Below, piece by piece: positions 55,132 through 63,431 of a DNA stretch of 64,000 nt. How positions within the stretch are numbered: the stretch's first letter is position 1; every line of letters begins with the position of its first letter. The stretch is taken from positions 1,933,001 through 1,997,000 of the forward strand of contig NZ_CP029617.1 in the NCBI RefSeq assembly GCF_003945545.1, given 5' to 3'. The stretch comes from Streptomyces sp. WAC 01529 (lineage in GTDB: Bacteria; Actinomycetota; Actinomycetes; Streptomycetales; Streptomycetaceae). The notes beneath the pieces were generated by a model. The model made no database searches, was not told the origin of the DNA, and saw only the letters and a program-made list of their open reading frames with translations. The translations under genes and the position numbers were made by a program.

Positions 55132-56278
55132 CGCGATCGGTCTGGCCGACCGCATCACCGGCAGCCTCGTCGGCGCGGCCGTCGGCGACGCCCTCGGCGG
55201 TCCCGTCGAGGGGTACGCGCCCGAGCAGATCGCAGAGCGGCACGGCGGCCGCGTCCGGGGCATCGTCGGCCCCTGGAACGGCGACCAGTGGCGCACCGCC
55301 CGCCCCATCGCGCCGTACCACAAGGGCGACGGCCACGTCACCGACGACACCTTGCTGACGCACGCGCTCGTCCGGGTCTACGGCACCGTCCGCGACCACC
55401 TCGACGCGTACGCCGTCGTCGGCCATCTCGTGCCGGACCTGATGACGACACCGCGCTGGATCCCGGAGCTGGAGGCCGAGGCGATCCCCCTGCACCGGCT
55501 CTTCCTCGCCGAGAAGTGGCTCGTCGCCCGCCTCCACTACGGCCATGTCGACCCGCGCGAGGCGGGCGTCGGCAACATCGTCAACTGCGGCGCCGCGATG
55601 TACATGGCACCGGTCGGCCTGGTCAACGCCGCGCACCCGCAGGCCGCGTACGCCGAGGCCCTGGACATCGCGGGCGCCCACCAGTCCTCGTACGGCCGCG
55701 AGGCGGCGGGCGTCTTCGCGGCGGCCGTGGCGGCGGCCTGCACGCCCGGCGCGACGGCGAACTCGGTCGTCGAGGCGTGCCTGGCGCTGGCCAAGGACGG
55801 CACGCGCGCGGCGATCGAGGCGGTGGCCGAAGTGGCCGCGCGCCACCGGGACTTCGAGACGGCCCTGGCCCCCCTGCGCGCCGCCGTCGCCCCCTTCGAC
55901 ACGGTCGGCCCCGACTACCGCTTCCCGTCCCTCGGCGCCCGCCGCCCCTCCCGCCTGCACTCCATCGAGGAGCTGCCCGTGGCCCTCGGCATGCTCCTGG
56001 TCGGCGAGGCCGACTACCGCCGCACGGTCCTCGGCTCGGTCAACTACGGCCGTGACTGCGACTCGATCGCGACGATGAGCGGCGCGATCGTGGGCGCGCT
56101 GCGCGGGGAGGCCGCGATCCCCGACGAGTGGGCCAAGCGGGTCGCCGAGGCCAGCCGCCTGGACCTGCACGCCCCGGCGGCGGTCCTCACGGAGGTCGCC
56201 GAGGAGGTCTTCGCCCGGGACACCGCCCGCCGTCGCGCCCACGAGTCGGCCTTCGCCGCCCTGACGGCCGCCCCGTGA
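55097..56278 (+). CDS. ADP-ribosylglycohydrolase-family protein 3
   Basis: 393 residues with intact metal motifs: VGAAVGDALGGPVEGY (~27), GHVTDDTLLTHAL (~78) and NYGRDCDSIATMSGAIVGAL (~315). It carries a larger helical insertion (~100-150, ELEAEAIPLHRLFLAEKW) than protein 1, so its substrate pocket should differ. The start is ATG at 55097, inside the last codons of protein 2; a GTG at 55082 is possible. The 4-bp overlap with protein 4 (GTG 56275) keeps them coupled. Confidence 0.9.
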   Translation: MKPMQPTKPTGSAIGLADRITGSLVGAAVGDALGGPVEGYAPEQIAERHGGRVRGIVGPWNGDQWRTARPIAPYHKGDGHVTDDTLLTHALVRVYGTVRDHLDAYAVVGHLVPDLMTTPRWIPELEAEAIPLHRLFLAEKWLVARLHYGHVDPREAGVGNIVNCGAAMYMAPVGLVNAAHPQAAYAEALDIAGAHQSSYGREAAGVFAAAVAAACTPGATANSVVEACLALAKDGTRAAIEAVAEVAARHRDFETALAPLRAAVAPFDTVGPDYRFPSLGARRPSRLHSIEELPVALGMLLVGEADYRRTVLGSVNYGRDCDSIATMSGAIVGALRGEAAIPDEWAKRVAEASRLDLHAPAAVLTEVAEEVFARDTARRRAHESAFAALTAAP

Positions 56279-57606
56279 TCCGCCTGACCTGGGTCCAGCC
56301 GGAGGACCTGATCGGTCATGAGTTCGCCCAGGCGGAGCTGGAGGGGCGTGACGTGTCGTCGGTACGTTCCCGCTGGCTCGCGGCAGGCGGCCACCTGGCC
56401 CCCGACCGCGCGGGCGCCTCCCCTGCCCCGGCGCCGCCTCACCTCCGCGCCCTGGCGGAACAGCTCCTGGACGAACTGGCCCTCCCCTCGCCGGGGGAAG
56501 TGCCGCGGGGCGTCGCCCCCCGGGACAGTGCACCAGCGAGGACCCCGGACGACCTCCTCCCCCGCCTCCACGCCGCCTGGCTGGGCCGGGCCGCGGGCTG
56601 CCTCCTCGGCAAGCCCGTGGAGAAGCTCCCCCTCGCCGGCATCCGAAGCCTCGCCAAGGCGACGGGGAACTGGCCCCTGCACACCTGGTTCACGGAGAAG
56701 GGCGTCCCGCCCGCGCTCAAGGCGGCCTACCCCTGGAACAAGCGCTCCGCGCACACCTGCCTCGCCGAGAACATCGACGGCATGCCCGAGGACGACGACC
56801 TCAACTACCCCCTCCTGAACCTCCTCCTGCTCCAGCGCCACGGAAAGTCCTTCACCACCACGGACGTGGCCAGGCTCTGGCTGGACGAGCTGCCCGCGGG
56901 CCGCACCTTCACCGCCGAGCGCGTCGCGTACCGCAACCTCCTCCAGGGCATCGAACCCCCGCACACCGCCACGCACCGCAACCCCTTCCGCGAGTGGATC
57001 GGCGCCCTGATCCGCGCCGACATCCACGGCTGGACCAACCCCGGCGCCCCCGGGGCCGCCGCCGAACAGGCCTGCCGGGACGCGGCGCTGACCCATACGG
57101 CGGACGGCGTCCACGGCGCCATGTTCGCGGCGGCCACGATCGCCGAGGCGGCGGCCGGGGGCACGGACATCCACCACTGCCTGCGCACCGGACTCGCCGC
57201 CATCCCGCCGGACACCCCACTGGCCCGAGCCATCCGGCACGGCATCCGACTCGCGGCAGAAACAAGGGGCTTCGACGAGGTCGTGGACCGTCTGCACGCC
57301 GCCCACGCCACCCACCACTGGGTCCACGTCGTCCCCAACGCCGCCCTCCTCGCCGCCGCCCTCACCCACGCCGACGGCGACTTCACGGGCTCCCTCACCC
57401 GAGCCGTCTCCGGCGGCTGGGACACCGACTCGAACGGCGCGACCGCCGGTTCGATCGCGGGCCTGCTCGCGGGCCACCCGGACGTGCTCCCCGCACGCTG
57501 GACTGCCCCGCTCAAGAACCGGCTGGCCACGTCCGTGGGCGACTTCGACGGCATCGGCTTCGACACCCTCGCTGAACTCACCGCCCGGGAGGCACACCGC
57601 TCATGA
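56275..57606 (+). CDS. ADP-ribosylglycohydrolase-family protein 4
   Basis: 443 residues. A family-atypical N-terminal extension (~1-95; IRLTWVQPEDLIGHEFAQAE) precedes LHAAWLGRAAGCLLGKPVEK, where GKPVE replaces GDALG. The second motif is GMPEDDDLNYPLL and the last GGWDTDSNGATAGSIAGLLAG, both with acidic ligands kept. This subtype, with a leading WLGR..GC.LGKPVE, is a separate branch of the family found beside sugar kinases. GTG start at 56275 overlaps protein 3; its stop overlaps the kinase ATG. Confidence 0.88.
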   Translation: MIRLTWVQPEDLIGHEFAQAELEGRDVSSVRSRWLAAGGHLAPDRAGASPAPAPPHLRALAEQLLDELALPSPGEVPRGVAPRDSAPARTPDDLLPRLHAAWLGRAAGCLLGKPVEKLPLAGIRSLAKATGNWPLHTWFTEKGVPPALKAAYPWNKRSAHTCLAENIDGMPEDDDLNYPLLNLLLLQRHGKSFTTTDVARLWLDELPAGRTFTAERVAYRNLLQGIEPPHTATHRNPFREWIGALIRADIHGWTNPGAPGAAAEQACRDAALTHTADGVHGAMFAAATIAEAAAGGTDIHHCLRTGLAAIPPDTPLARAIRHGIRLAAETRGFDEVVDRLHAAHATHHWVHVVPNAALLAAALTHADGDFTGSLTRAVSGGWDTDSNGATAGSIAGLLAGHPDVLPARWTAPLKNRLATSVGDFDGIGFDTLAELTAREAHRS

Positions 57607-58535
57607 CACCGAAGCCCCACATCGCCGTACTCGGCAGCGCCAACATGGACCTCGTCGCGTACGTCGCCAGGGCCCCGCGGCGCGGTGAGACCGTGACGGG
57701 CCACGAGTTCCGTACGATCCCCGGCGGCAAGGGCGCCAACCAGGCCGTCGCGGCGGCCCGCGCGGGCGCCACCGTCTCGATGATCGGCGCGGTCGGCACC
57801 GACGCGTTCGGCGCGCGGCTGCGCTCCACGCTCGAACACTCCGGCGTCGACACGGATCTGCTGCGGACCGTCGAGACGCCGACCGGCACCGCGCACATCG
57901 TCGTCGACGACGAGGGCGGCAACTCGATCGTCGTCGTCCCCGGCGCCAACGGCACCGTCAAGGGCCTCACCCCCGGCGACGAGGCCCTGATCAGCTCCGC
58001 CAACGCCCTGCTGCTCCAGCTGGAGATCCCGGCCAAGGGGGCACTCGCCGCCGCCCGGGCCGCCCGCCGCCACGGCGTCCGCACGGTCCTCACCCCCGCC
58101 CCCGCCCAGCACCTGTCCGACGAACTCCTCGCCGCCACCGACCTGTTGCTGCCCAACGAACACGAGGCCGCCACCCTCACCGGCATCACGGACGACCCAC
58201 GGGCCGCCGCCCGCTCGCTCCTCTCCCAGGTCCCCGAGGTCATCATCACCCTCGGCTCACGGGGCAGCCTGTACGCGGCACGCGGCGCCGAACCGGTCAC
58301 GGTCCCCGCCCCCCGGGTCACCGCGGTCGACACGACCGGCGCGGGCGACACCTTCGCGGGGACCCTCGCCGTCGCGCTCGCCGAGGGCAGATCCGTGCCG
58401 TCCGCCCTCACCTGGGCGTCGTCCGCGGCCGCGCTCTCCGTGCAGCGTCCGGGGGCATCGGCCTCCATGCCGTACCGCAAAGAGATCGACACCCAGGCCG
58501 CCGACGCCGGCACGACGGACGGCGCCCGCTCATGA
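57603..58535 (+). CDS. PfkB-family sugar kinase (ribokinase-like)
   Basis: A 310-residue kinase of the ribokinase type. N-terminal VLGSANMDLVAYV and PGGKGANQAVAAARAGA (ribose-binding loop) and C-terminal DTTGAGDTFAGTLAVAL with the catalytic Asp are all intact. The NxxE motif is LPNEHEAATL. Ribokinase makes ribose-5-phosphate, which fits a pathway that frees ribose from ribosides by the preceding glycohydrolases. ATG at 57603 overlaps the previous stop by four bases. The exact sugar is inferred. Confidence 0.92.
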   Translation: MTPKPHIAVLGSANMDLVAYVARAPRRGETVTGHEFRTIPGGKGANQAVAAARAGATVSMIGAVGTDAFGARLRSTLEHSGVDTDLLRTVETPTGTAHIVVDDEGGNSIVVVPGANGTVKGLTPGDEALISSANALLLQLEIPAKGALAAARAARRHGVRTVLTPAPAQHLSDELLAATDLLLPNEHEAATLTGITDDPRAAARSLLSQVPEVIITLGSRGSLYAARGAEPVTVPAPRVTAVDTTGAGDTFAGTLAVALAEGRSVPSALTWASSAAALSVQRPGASASMPYRKEIDTQAADAGTTDGARS

Positions 58536-59734
58536 CCCCGCCGCCCACGCCCCCGCCCCTCGCCGGCCTGCGCGTCCTCGACCTGGCCACCCTCTTCGCC
58601 GGTCCCCTCGCCGCCACGATGCTCGGCGACTTCGGCGCGGAGGTCGTCAAGGTCGAGCACCCCACTCGCCCCGACCCCTCCCGCGGCCACGGCCCGTCGA
58701 AGGACGGCGTCGGCCTGTGGTGGAAGCTGCTCGGCCGCAACAAGCGCACGATGACGCTGGACCTGTCCACACCCGGCGGCCGCGACACGCTCCTGCGCCT
58801 CGCCGCCACCGCCGACGTGATCGTGGAGAACTTCCGCCCCGGCACCCTGGAGAAGTGGGACCTCGGCTGGGAGGAGCTGAGCGAGGCCAACCCCCGTCTG
58901 GTCCTTGCCCGCGTCACGGGCTTCGGCCAGTTCGGCCCCTATGCCCGCCGCCCCGGCTTCGGCACGCTCGCCGAGGCGATGAGCGGCTTCGCGGCGATCA
59001 CCGGCGACCCCGACGGGCCCCCGACCCTGCCCCCCTTCGGCCTCGCCGACTCGATCGCGGGCCTCGCCACGGCGTACGCGGTGATGACGGCCCTGACGGC
59101 ACGTGAGCGCACCGGACGCGGGCAGGTGGTGGACATGGCGATCATCGAGCCGATCCTCACCGTCCTCGGACCCCAGCCGCTCTGGTACGACCAGCTCGGC
59201 CACGTTCAGCCCCGCACCGGCAACCGCTCCACGAACAACGCGCCCCGCAACACCTACCGCACCGCCGACGGCCGCTGGGTCGCGGTCTCCACCTCCGCCC
59301 AGTCGATCGCGGAGCGCCTGATGCGCCTGGTCGGCCGCCCGGAGCTGATCGCCGAGCCGTGGTTCGCCTCGGGCGCCGACCGGGCCCGGCACGCCGACGT
59401 CCTCGACGAGGCGGTCGGCGGCTGGATCGCCCGCCACACCCGCGCGGAGGTGATCGACGCCTTCGAGAAGGCACAGGCGGCGGTCGCCCCCATCCAGGAC
59501 GTACGTGACGTCATGACGGACCCTCAGTACGAGGCCCTGTCCACGCTCACCACCGTCGACGACCCGGAACTGGGCCCGCTGCGCATGCAGAACGTTCTCT
59601 TCCGCCTCTCCGACACCCCCGGCGCGATCCACTGGGCCGGGCGCCCGCACGGCGCGGACACGGACGCGGTCCTGACCGAACTCGGCCTCACCGAACGGGA
59701 GATCACCCTCCTCCGCAAGGAAGGCGCCCTGTGA
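58532..59734 (+). CDS. Family III CoA-transferase (CaiB/BaiF)
   Basis: A 400-residue CoA-transferase that moves CoA between carboxylic acids through an enzyme-bound aspartyl intermediate. The opening LRVLDLATLFAGPLAATMLGDFGAEVVKVEHP is the family signature, and VIVENFRPGTLEKWDLG is also typical. The catalytic Asp is in GQVVDMAIIEPI (~195). Normal length. ATG at 58532 overlaps the kinase stop by four bases. With the CitE-like lyase behind, it probably activates a hydroxy-dicarboxylic acid. Confidence 0.92.
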   Translation: MTPPPTPPPLAGLRVLDLATLFAGPLAATMLGDFGAEVVKVEHPTRPDPSRGHGPSKDGVGLWWKLLGRNKRTMTLDLSTPGGRDTLLRLAATADVIVENFRPGTLEKWDLGWEELSEANPRLVLARVTGFGQFGPYARRPGFGTLAEAMSGFAAITGDPDGPPTLPPFGLADSIAGLATAYAVMTALTARERTGRGQVVDMAIIEPILTVLGPQPLWYDQLGHVQPRTGNRSTNNAPRNTYRTADGRWVAVSTSAQSIAERLMRLVGRPELIAEPWFASGADRARHADVLDEAVGGWIARHTRAEVIDAFEKAQAAVAPIQDVRDVMTDPQYEALSTLTTVDDPELGPLRMQNVLFRLSDTPGAIHWAGRPHGADTDAVLTELGLTEREITLLRKEGAL

Positions 59735-60603
59735 CCACTTCCCTCCCCCTCCCCGTGCCCCTCCCCCCGCCTCTCCCCCTGACCTGGCTCTACGTTCCCG
59801 GCGACCGGCCCGATGTGGTGGCCAAGGCCCTGCACGCGGGCGCCGACGCGGTCATCGTCGACCTGGAGGACGCGGTCGCCCCCGACCGCAAGGAGTACGC
59901 GCGCTCGGCGACGGCGGAACTCCTCTCCGACCCGCAGCCGCCGCCCGTCCCCGTCCACGTCCGCGTCAACGCCCTGGAGAGCCCCCTGGCCGACGCCGAC
60001 CTCCGCGCGATCGCCCCGCTCCCCGGCGTGGCGGGGCTGCGCCTGCCCAAGGTCGCCTCCCGCGCCGACGTCATCCGCGTCGCGGAGCGCGCGGCCCCTG
60101 CCGACGGCGGCTCCCCCACCCTGCACGCCCTCGTCGAATCAGCGCTCGGCCTCGAACACGCCTTCGCCATCGCCACCGCGCACCCGGCGCTGCGCGGCCT
60201 CTCCCTCGGCGAGGCGGACCTCCGCGCGGACCTCGGCGTACGGGAGGACGCGGGGCTGGACTGGGCGCGCTCCCGCGTGGTGGTGGCGGCGCGGGCGGCG
60301 GGGCTCGCCCCGCCCGGCCAGTCGGTGTACCCGGACACCCGCGACCTCGACGGCCTGGCGGCGTCCTGCGCGCGGGGCCGCGCCCTCGGTTTCCTCGGCC
60401 GCGGCGCGATCCACCCCCGCCAGCTCCCGGTGATCGAACAGGCTTACCTCCCCACCGCCGAGGAGATCGAACGGGCGGAGGAGATCACCAAGGCGGCGGC
60501 GACGGACGAGGGCGCCCTCGCGCTGCCGGACGGCCGCTTCGTGGACAGGGCGGTGGTGGAGGGCGCGCAGCGGATCCTGACGCTCGCGCAACGCTTGCGG
60601 TAG
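59731..60603 (+). CDS. CitE-like HpcH/HpaI-family CoA lyase
   Basis: 290 residues of the CitE/malyl-CoA lyase family. Motifs are LTWLYVPGDRPDVVAKAL, the metal site VIVDLEDAVAPDRKEYAR, RVNALESP, and ALVESALGLEHA (Glu ligand) with LGEADLRADLG. No citrate lyase alpha or gamma subunit is present, so it is a stand-alone lyase of the citramalyl-, malyl- or 3-hydroxyacyl-CoA type. GTG at 59731 overlaps the CoA-transferase stop. It is the last gene of the seven-gene unit, followed by a strong terminator. Confidence 0.9.
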   Translation: MTTSLPLPVPLPPPLPLTWLYVPGDRPDVVAKALHAGADAVIVDLEDAVAPDRKEYARSATAELLSDPQPPPVPVHVRVNALESPLADADLRAIAPLPGVAGLRLPKVASRADVIRVAERAAPADGGSPTLHALVESALGLEHAFAIATAHPALRGLSLGEADLRADLGVREDAGLDWARSRVVVAARAAGLAPPGQSVYPDTRDLDGLAASCARGRALGFLGRGAIHPRQLPVIEQAYLPTAEEIERAEEITKAAATDEGALALPDGRFVDRAVVEGAQRILTLAQRLR

Positions 60604-60634
60604 CGCGGGCGCCGGCTGCTGCGGGACAGCGGAA

Positions 60635-60668
60635 CGGGGGCCCCGGATCAAGCGATCCGGGGCCCCCG
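60635..60668. terminator. Bidirectional terminator between the operon and lgt
   Basis: Perfect 15-bp arms (60635-60649 and 60654-60668) with a 4-base loop between two converging genes. Confidence 0.9.
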
Positions 60669-60689
60669 TCACCGTACGAACGGACGCGC

Positions 60690-61667
60690 TCAGGCCTTCT
60701 TGGCCGACTCGGCCCCTCCGCCGGAAGACGACTCGGCCCCGTCACCGGAAGGCTCGGCCGCCTCCCCCGAAGCCTCCGCCTCGCTCTTGTCCAGCTTCAC
60801 CCGGTCGGCCTTGTCGTCGCCGCCCGCCTCACCTGAGGTGAGTTCGTCGGAGGCACTCGGTTCCACGATCTCCTCGCGCCCGGGGCGGGTCCTCGCCGAC
60901 ACCACGAGGTAGACCACCGCGAGGACGAAGACCACGATCGCGGTCCACACGTTCAGCCGCAGGCCAAGGAGGTGGTGCGCGTCGTCGACCCGCATGTACT
61001 CGATCCAGCCGCGCCCCGCGCAGTACGAGGCGACGTAGAGCGCGAACGCCCGCCCGTGCCCGAGCTTGAAGCGGCGGTCGGCCCAGATGACGAGGAGGGC
61101 GACGCCGACGCACCACAGGGACTCGTAGAGGAAGGTGGGGTGGTAGGTGCCGGGGATCCGGCCGTCCTCCGCCGAGGTGATCTTCAGCGCCCAGGGCAGG
61201 TCCGTGGGCTTGCCGTACAGCTCCTGGTTGAACCAGTTGCCCCAGCGGCCGATGGCCTGGGCGAGGGCGATGCCGGGAGCCAGCGCGTCGGCCCAGGCCG
61301 GCAGGGGGATGCCCCGGCGGCGGCAGCCGATCCACGCGCCGACCGCGCCGAGCGCGATCGCACCCCAGATGCCGAGGCCGCCCTCCCAGATCTTGAAGGC
61401 GTCGACCCAGTCACGGCCCTCGCTGAAGTACAGCTGGTAGTCCGTGATCACGTGGTAGAGACGCCCGCCGACGAGGCCGAACGGAACGGCCCACACGGCG
61501 ATGTCCGCCACGGTGCCTGGCCGGCCCCCGCGGGCGACCCACCGCTTGTTGCCGAGCCAGACGGCCACGAAGACGCCGATGATGATGCAGAACGCGTAGC
61601 CGCGCAGCGGAATGGGTCCGAGTTCGACCACACCGCGCGACGGACTGGGGATGAAGGCAAGGTCCAT
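60690..61667 (-). CDS. lgt: Prolipoprotein diacylglyceryl transferase
   Basis: A 325-residue membrane enzyme that adds diacylglycerol to the lipobox cysteine of prolipoproteins. The signature GRWGNWFNQELYG (~140) and YHPTFLYES (~175) are intact, with about seven membrane segments from FCIIIGVFVAVWLG onward. The C-terminal ~60 residues are an acidic Ser/Glu/Ala tail (DKSEAEASGEAAE), common in actinobacterial Lgt. ATG at 61667. It lies 91 bases after the DsbA-like gene on the same strand, close to trpBA as in other Streptomyces. Confidence 0.96.
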   Translation of the reverse strand: MDLAFIPSPSRGVVELGPIPLRGYAFCIIIGVFVAVWLGNKRWVARGGRPGTVADIAVWAVPFGLVGGRLYHVITDYQLYFSEGRDWVDAFKIWEGGLGIWGAIALGAVGAWIGCRRRGIPLPAWADALAPGIALAQAIGRWGNWFNQELYGKPTDLPWALKITSAEDGRIPGTYHPTFLYESLWCVGVALLVIWADRRFKLGHGRAFALYVASYCAGRGWIEYMRVDDAHHLLGLRLNVWTAIVVFVLAVVYLVVSARTRPGREEIVEPSASDELTSGEAGGDDKADRVKLDKSEAEASGEAAEPSGDGAESSSGGGAESAKKA

Positions 61668-61758
61668 GGCAGGACCGACGCTACCGTGCCGGGCGGCGGG
61701 GGCGGCAACCAGCCCGGCTACGGGTCCATAACAGGCGCCCGGCCCGCGGGCCCCGGCG

Positions 61759-62535
61759 CTAGCGCTTGTCGGCGTCCGCCACCAGCTGCCGCAGCTTCTG
61801 CGGGCTCAGGGGATTCTGCTGGCCGTAGATGTTCTTGCCGTTCAGCAGCACGGTCGGGGTGCCCTGGAGCTTCGCGTCCTGGAAGGCCTTGTGCGACTTG
61901 GCGACCCAGCTGTCGTGTTTACCGTCCTCGACGCACTTCTTGAAGGAGTCCGTGACGAGGCCGTCGACCTCTTCGGCCAGCTCGATCAACCGGCCGTTCT
62001 TGCTGTACGCGTCGTCGGGCTCCGGGGGCTGGTTCTTGAAGAGCACGTCGTGGTAGGCCGGGAACTTGCCGGCGTCCTGGGCGCACGCCGCCGCGTTGGC
62101 CGCGCGCAGCGAGCCGCTGCCGCCCATGTTCCCGTCGATGAGGGTGGTCAGGTGGTACTCGACCTTGAGCCGGCCCTTGGCGGCGAGGTCGTTGATCGTC
62201 GTGCGGAAGCCGTCCTCGAACTGCTTGCAGGCCGGGCAGCGGAAGTCCTCCCAGATGGTGAGGGTCGACTTCGCGCTCTCCTTGCCGAGCGGGAGCGACA
62301 GCCGGTCCTTGCCGTTCGCCCCTTCGGGGACGGAGACCGGGCCCGCCGTGTCGCTCTTGTCGTCGCCGGAACTGGCGGCGAGCACTCCGACCACGGCGGC
62401 GAGGCCGAGGACGCCGACCACCGCGGCGCCGACGATCAGCGCACGGCGCTTCTTGTCGCGGGCCTTCTGCCGCTCTCGCTCTTCCGCCAGCCGCTCACGG
62501 GCCGATCGCTTTGCCTCACGGTTCTTCTCACTCAC
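61759..62535 (-). CDS. Membrane-anchored DsbA-like thioredoxin-fold protein
   Basis: 258 residues. A basic cytoplasmic N-terminus (~1-30, RERLAEERERQKARDKKRR) and one membrane helix (~32-54) tether an extracytoplasmic thioredoxin domain. The active site is FRCPACKQF (CPAC, ~98-101). The cis-Pro loop is LQGTPTVLLNG. Two further cysteines (AAACAQD, FKKCVED) are present. It belongs to the DsbA/BdbD-like group and probably oxidises secreted proteins. GTG at 62535. It lies between trpA and lgt on the same strand, behind the trp terminator. Confidence 0.9.
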   Translation of the reverse strand: MSEKNREAKRSARERLAEERERQKARDKKRRALIVGAAVVGVLGLAAVVGVLAASSGDDKSDTAGPVSVPEGANGKDRLSLPLGKESAKSTLTIWEDFRCPACKQFEDGFRTTINDLAAKGRLKVEYHLTTLIDGNMGGSGSLRAANAAACAQDAGKFPAYHDVLFKNQPPEPDDAYSKNGRLIELAEEVDGLVTDSFKKCVEDGKHDSWVAKSHKAFQDAKLQGTPTVLLNGKNIYGQQNPLSPQKLRQLVADADKR

Positions 62536-62548
62536 ACCCCGCCAACGA

Positions 62549-62578
62549 ACCGGGGAGGCGCGAGCGCGCCTCCCCGGT
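62549..62578 (-). terminator. Terminator behind trpBA
   Basis: Arms of 14 bases (62549-62562 and 62565-62578) pair perfectly, leaving a minimal loop so that the innermost pairs must open. It lies 20 bases beyond the trpA stop. Confidence 0.85.
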
Positions 62579-62597
62579 CCAGGTCCACTCGTACGAG

Positions 62598-63431
62598 TTA
62601 CGCGCCGCCGCGCACCCCGTCCGCGAGTTCGGCCGCGAGCGCGCGCACGGCGGCGAGCCCGGCGCGCTCGTCCGGGGCGTCCAGCATCCGCTGCACGAAG
62701 GCCGAACCGACGATCACGCCGTCGGCGAAGCCCGCCACCTCGGCGGCCTGGCGGGCGTTGGAGACGCCGAGGCCCACGCAGACCGGCAGGTCGGTGGTGG
62801 CCTTGGTGCGCCGCACCAGGTCCTGCGCCTGCTCGCCCACCGACTCACGGGTGCCGGTGACACCCATCAGCGACGCCGCGTAGACGAAGCCGGAGCCCGC
62901 CGCGGTGATCGTGGCGAGCCGTGCGTCCTTGCTGCTGGGCGCCACGACGAAGACGGTGGCCAGACCGTGCTTCTCGGCGTGCTCGCGCCACAGTCCCGAC
63001 TCCTGGACGGGCAGGTCGGGCAGGATGCAGCCCGCGCCGCCCGCCTCGGCCAGCTCGGCGGTGAAGCGCTCCACGCCATAGCGGTCGATGGGGTTCCAGT
63101 ACGTCATGACGAGCACCGGCTTGCCGGTCGCCTCATGGGCCTCGCGGACCGTGCGCATCACGTCGCGGATCTTGAGGCCGCCGCGCAGGGCGATGTCGTC
63201 GGCGGTCTGGATGACCGGGCCGTCGAGCACCGGGTCGGAGTGCGGCAGGCCGACCTCGACGATGTCCGCGCCGCCGTCGAAGGCCGCCTTCACGGCCTCG
63301 ATGCCGCCGTCGACGGTGGGGAAACCGGCGGGCAGGTAGGCGATGAGCGCCGAGCGGCCCTCGGCCTTCGCGGCCGCCAGGGTGTCGTTCAGCAGCTGGA
63401 TGTTGCCGCCGATGGATGCAGCGCCGCTCAC
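62598..63431 (-). CDS. trpA: Tryptophan synthase alpha chain
   Basis: 277 residues; splits indole-3-glycerol phosphate to indole, which is channelled to TrpB. The catalytic Glu and Asp are in [20 protein letters not shown]. Further motifs are [30 protein letters not shown] (phosphate loop) and [28 protein letters not shown]. In most bacteria the first motif reads GxPFSDP; here LPHSDP, as usual in actinobacteria. GTG at 63431 overlaps the trpB stop by four bases. Stop TAA at 62598-62600. Confidence 0.97.
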   Translation of the reverse strand: MSGAASIGGNIQLLNDTLAAAKAEGRSALIAYLPAGFPTVDGGIEAVKAAFDGGADIVEVGLPHSDPVLDGPVIQTADDIALRGGLKIRDVMRTVREAHEATGKPVLVMTYWNPIDRYGVERFTAELAEAGGAGCILPDLPVQESGLWREHAEKHGLATVFVVAPSSKDARLATITAAGSGFVYAASLMGVTGTRESVGEQAQDLVRRTKATTDLPVCVGLGVSNARQAAEVAGFADGVIVGSAFVQRMLDAPDERAGLAAVRALAAELADGVRGGA

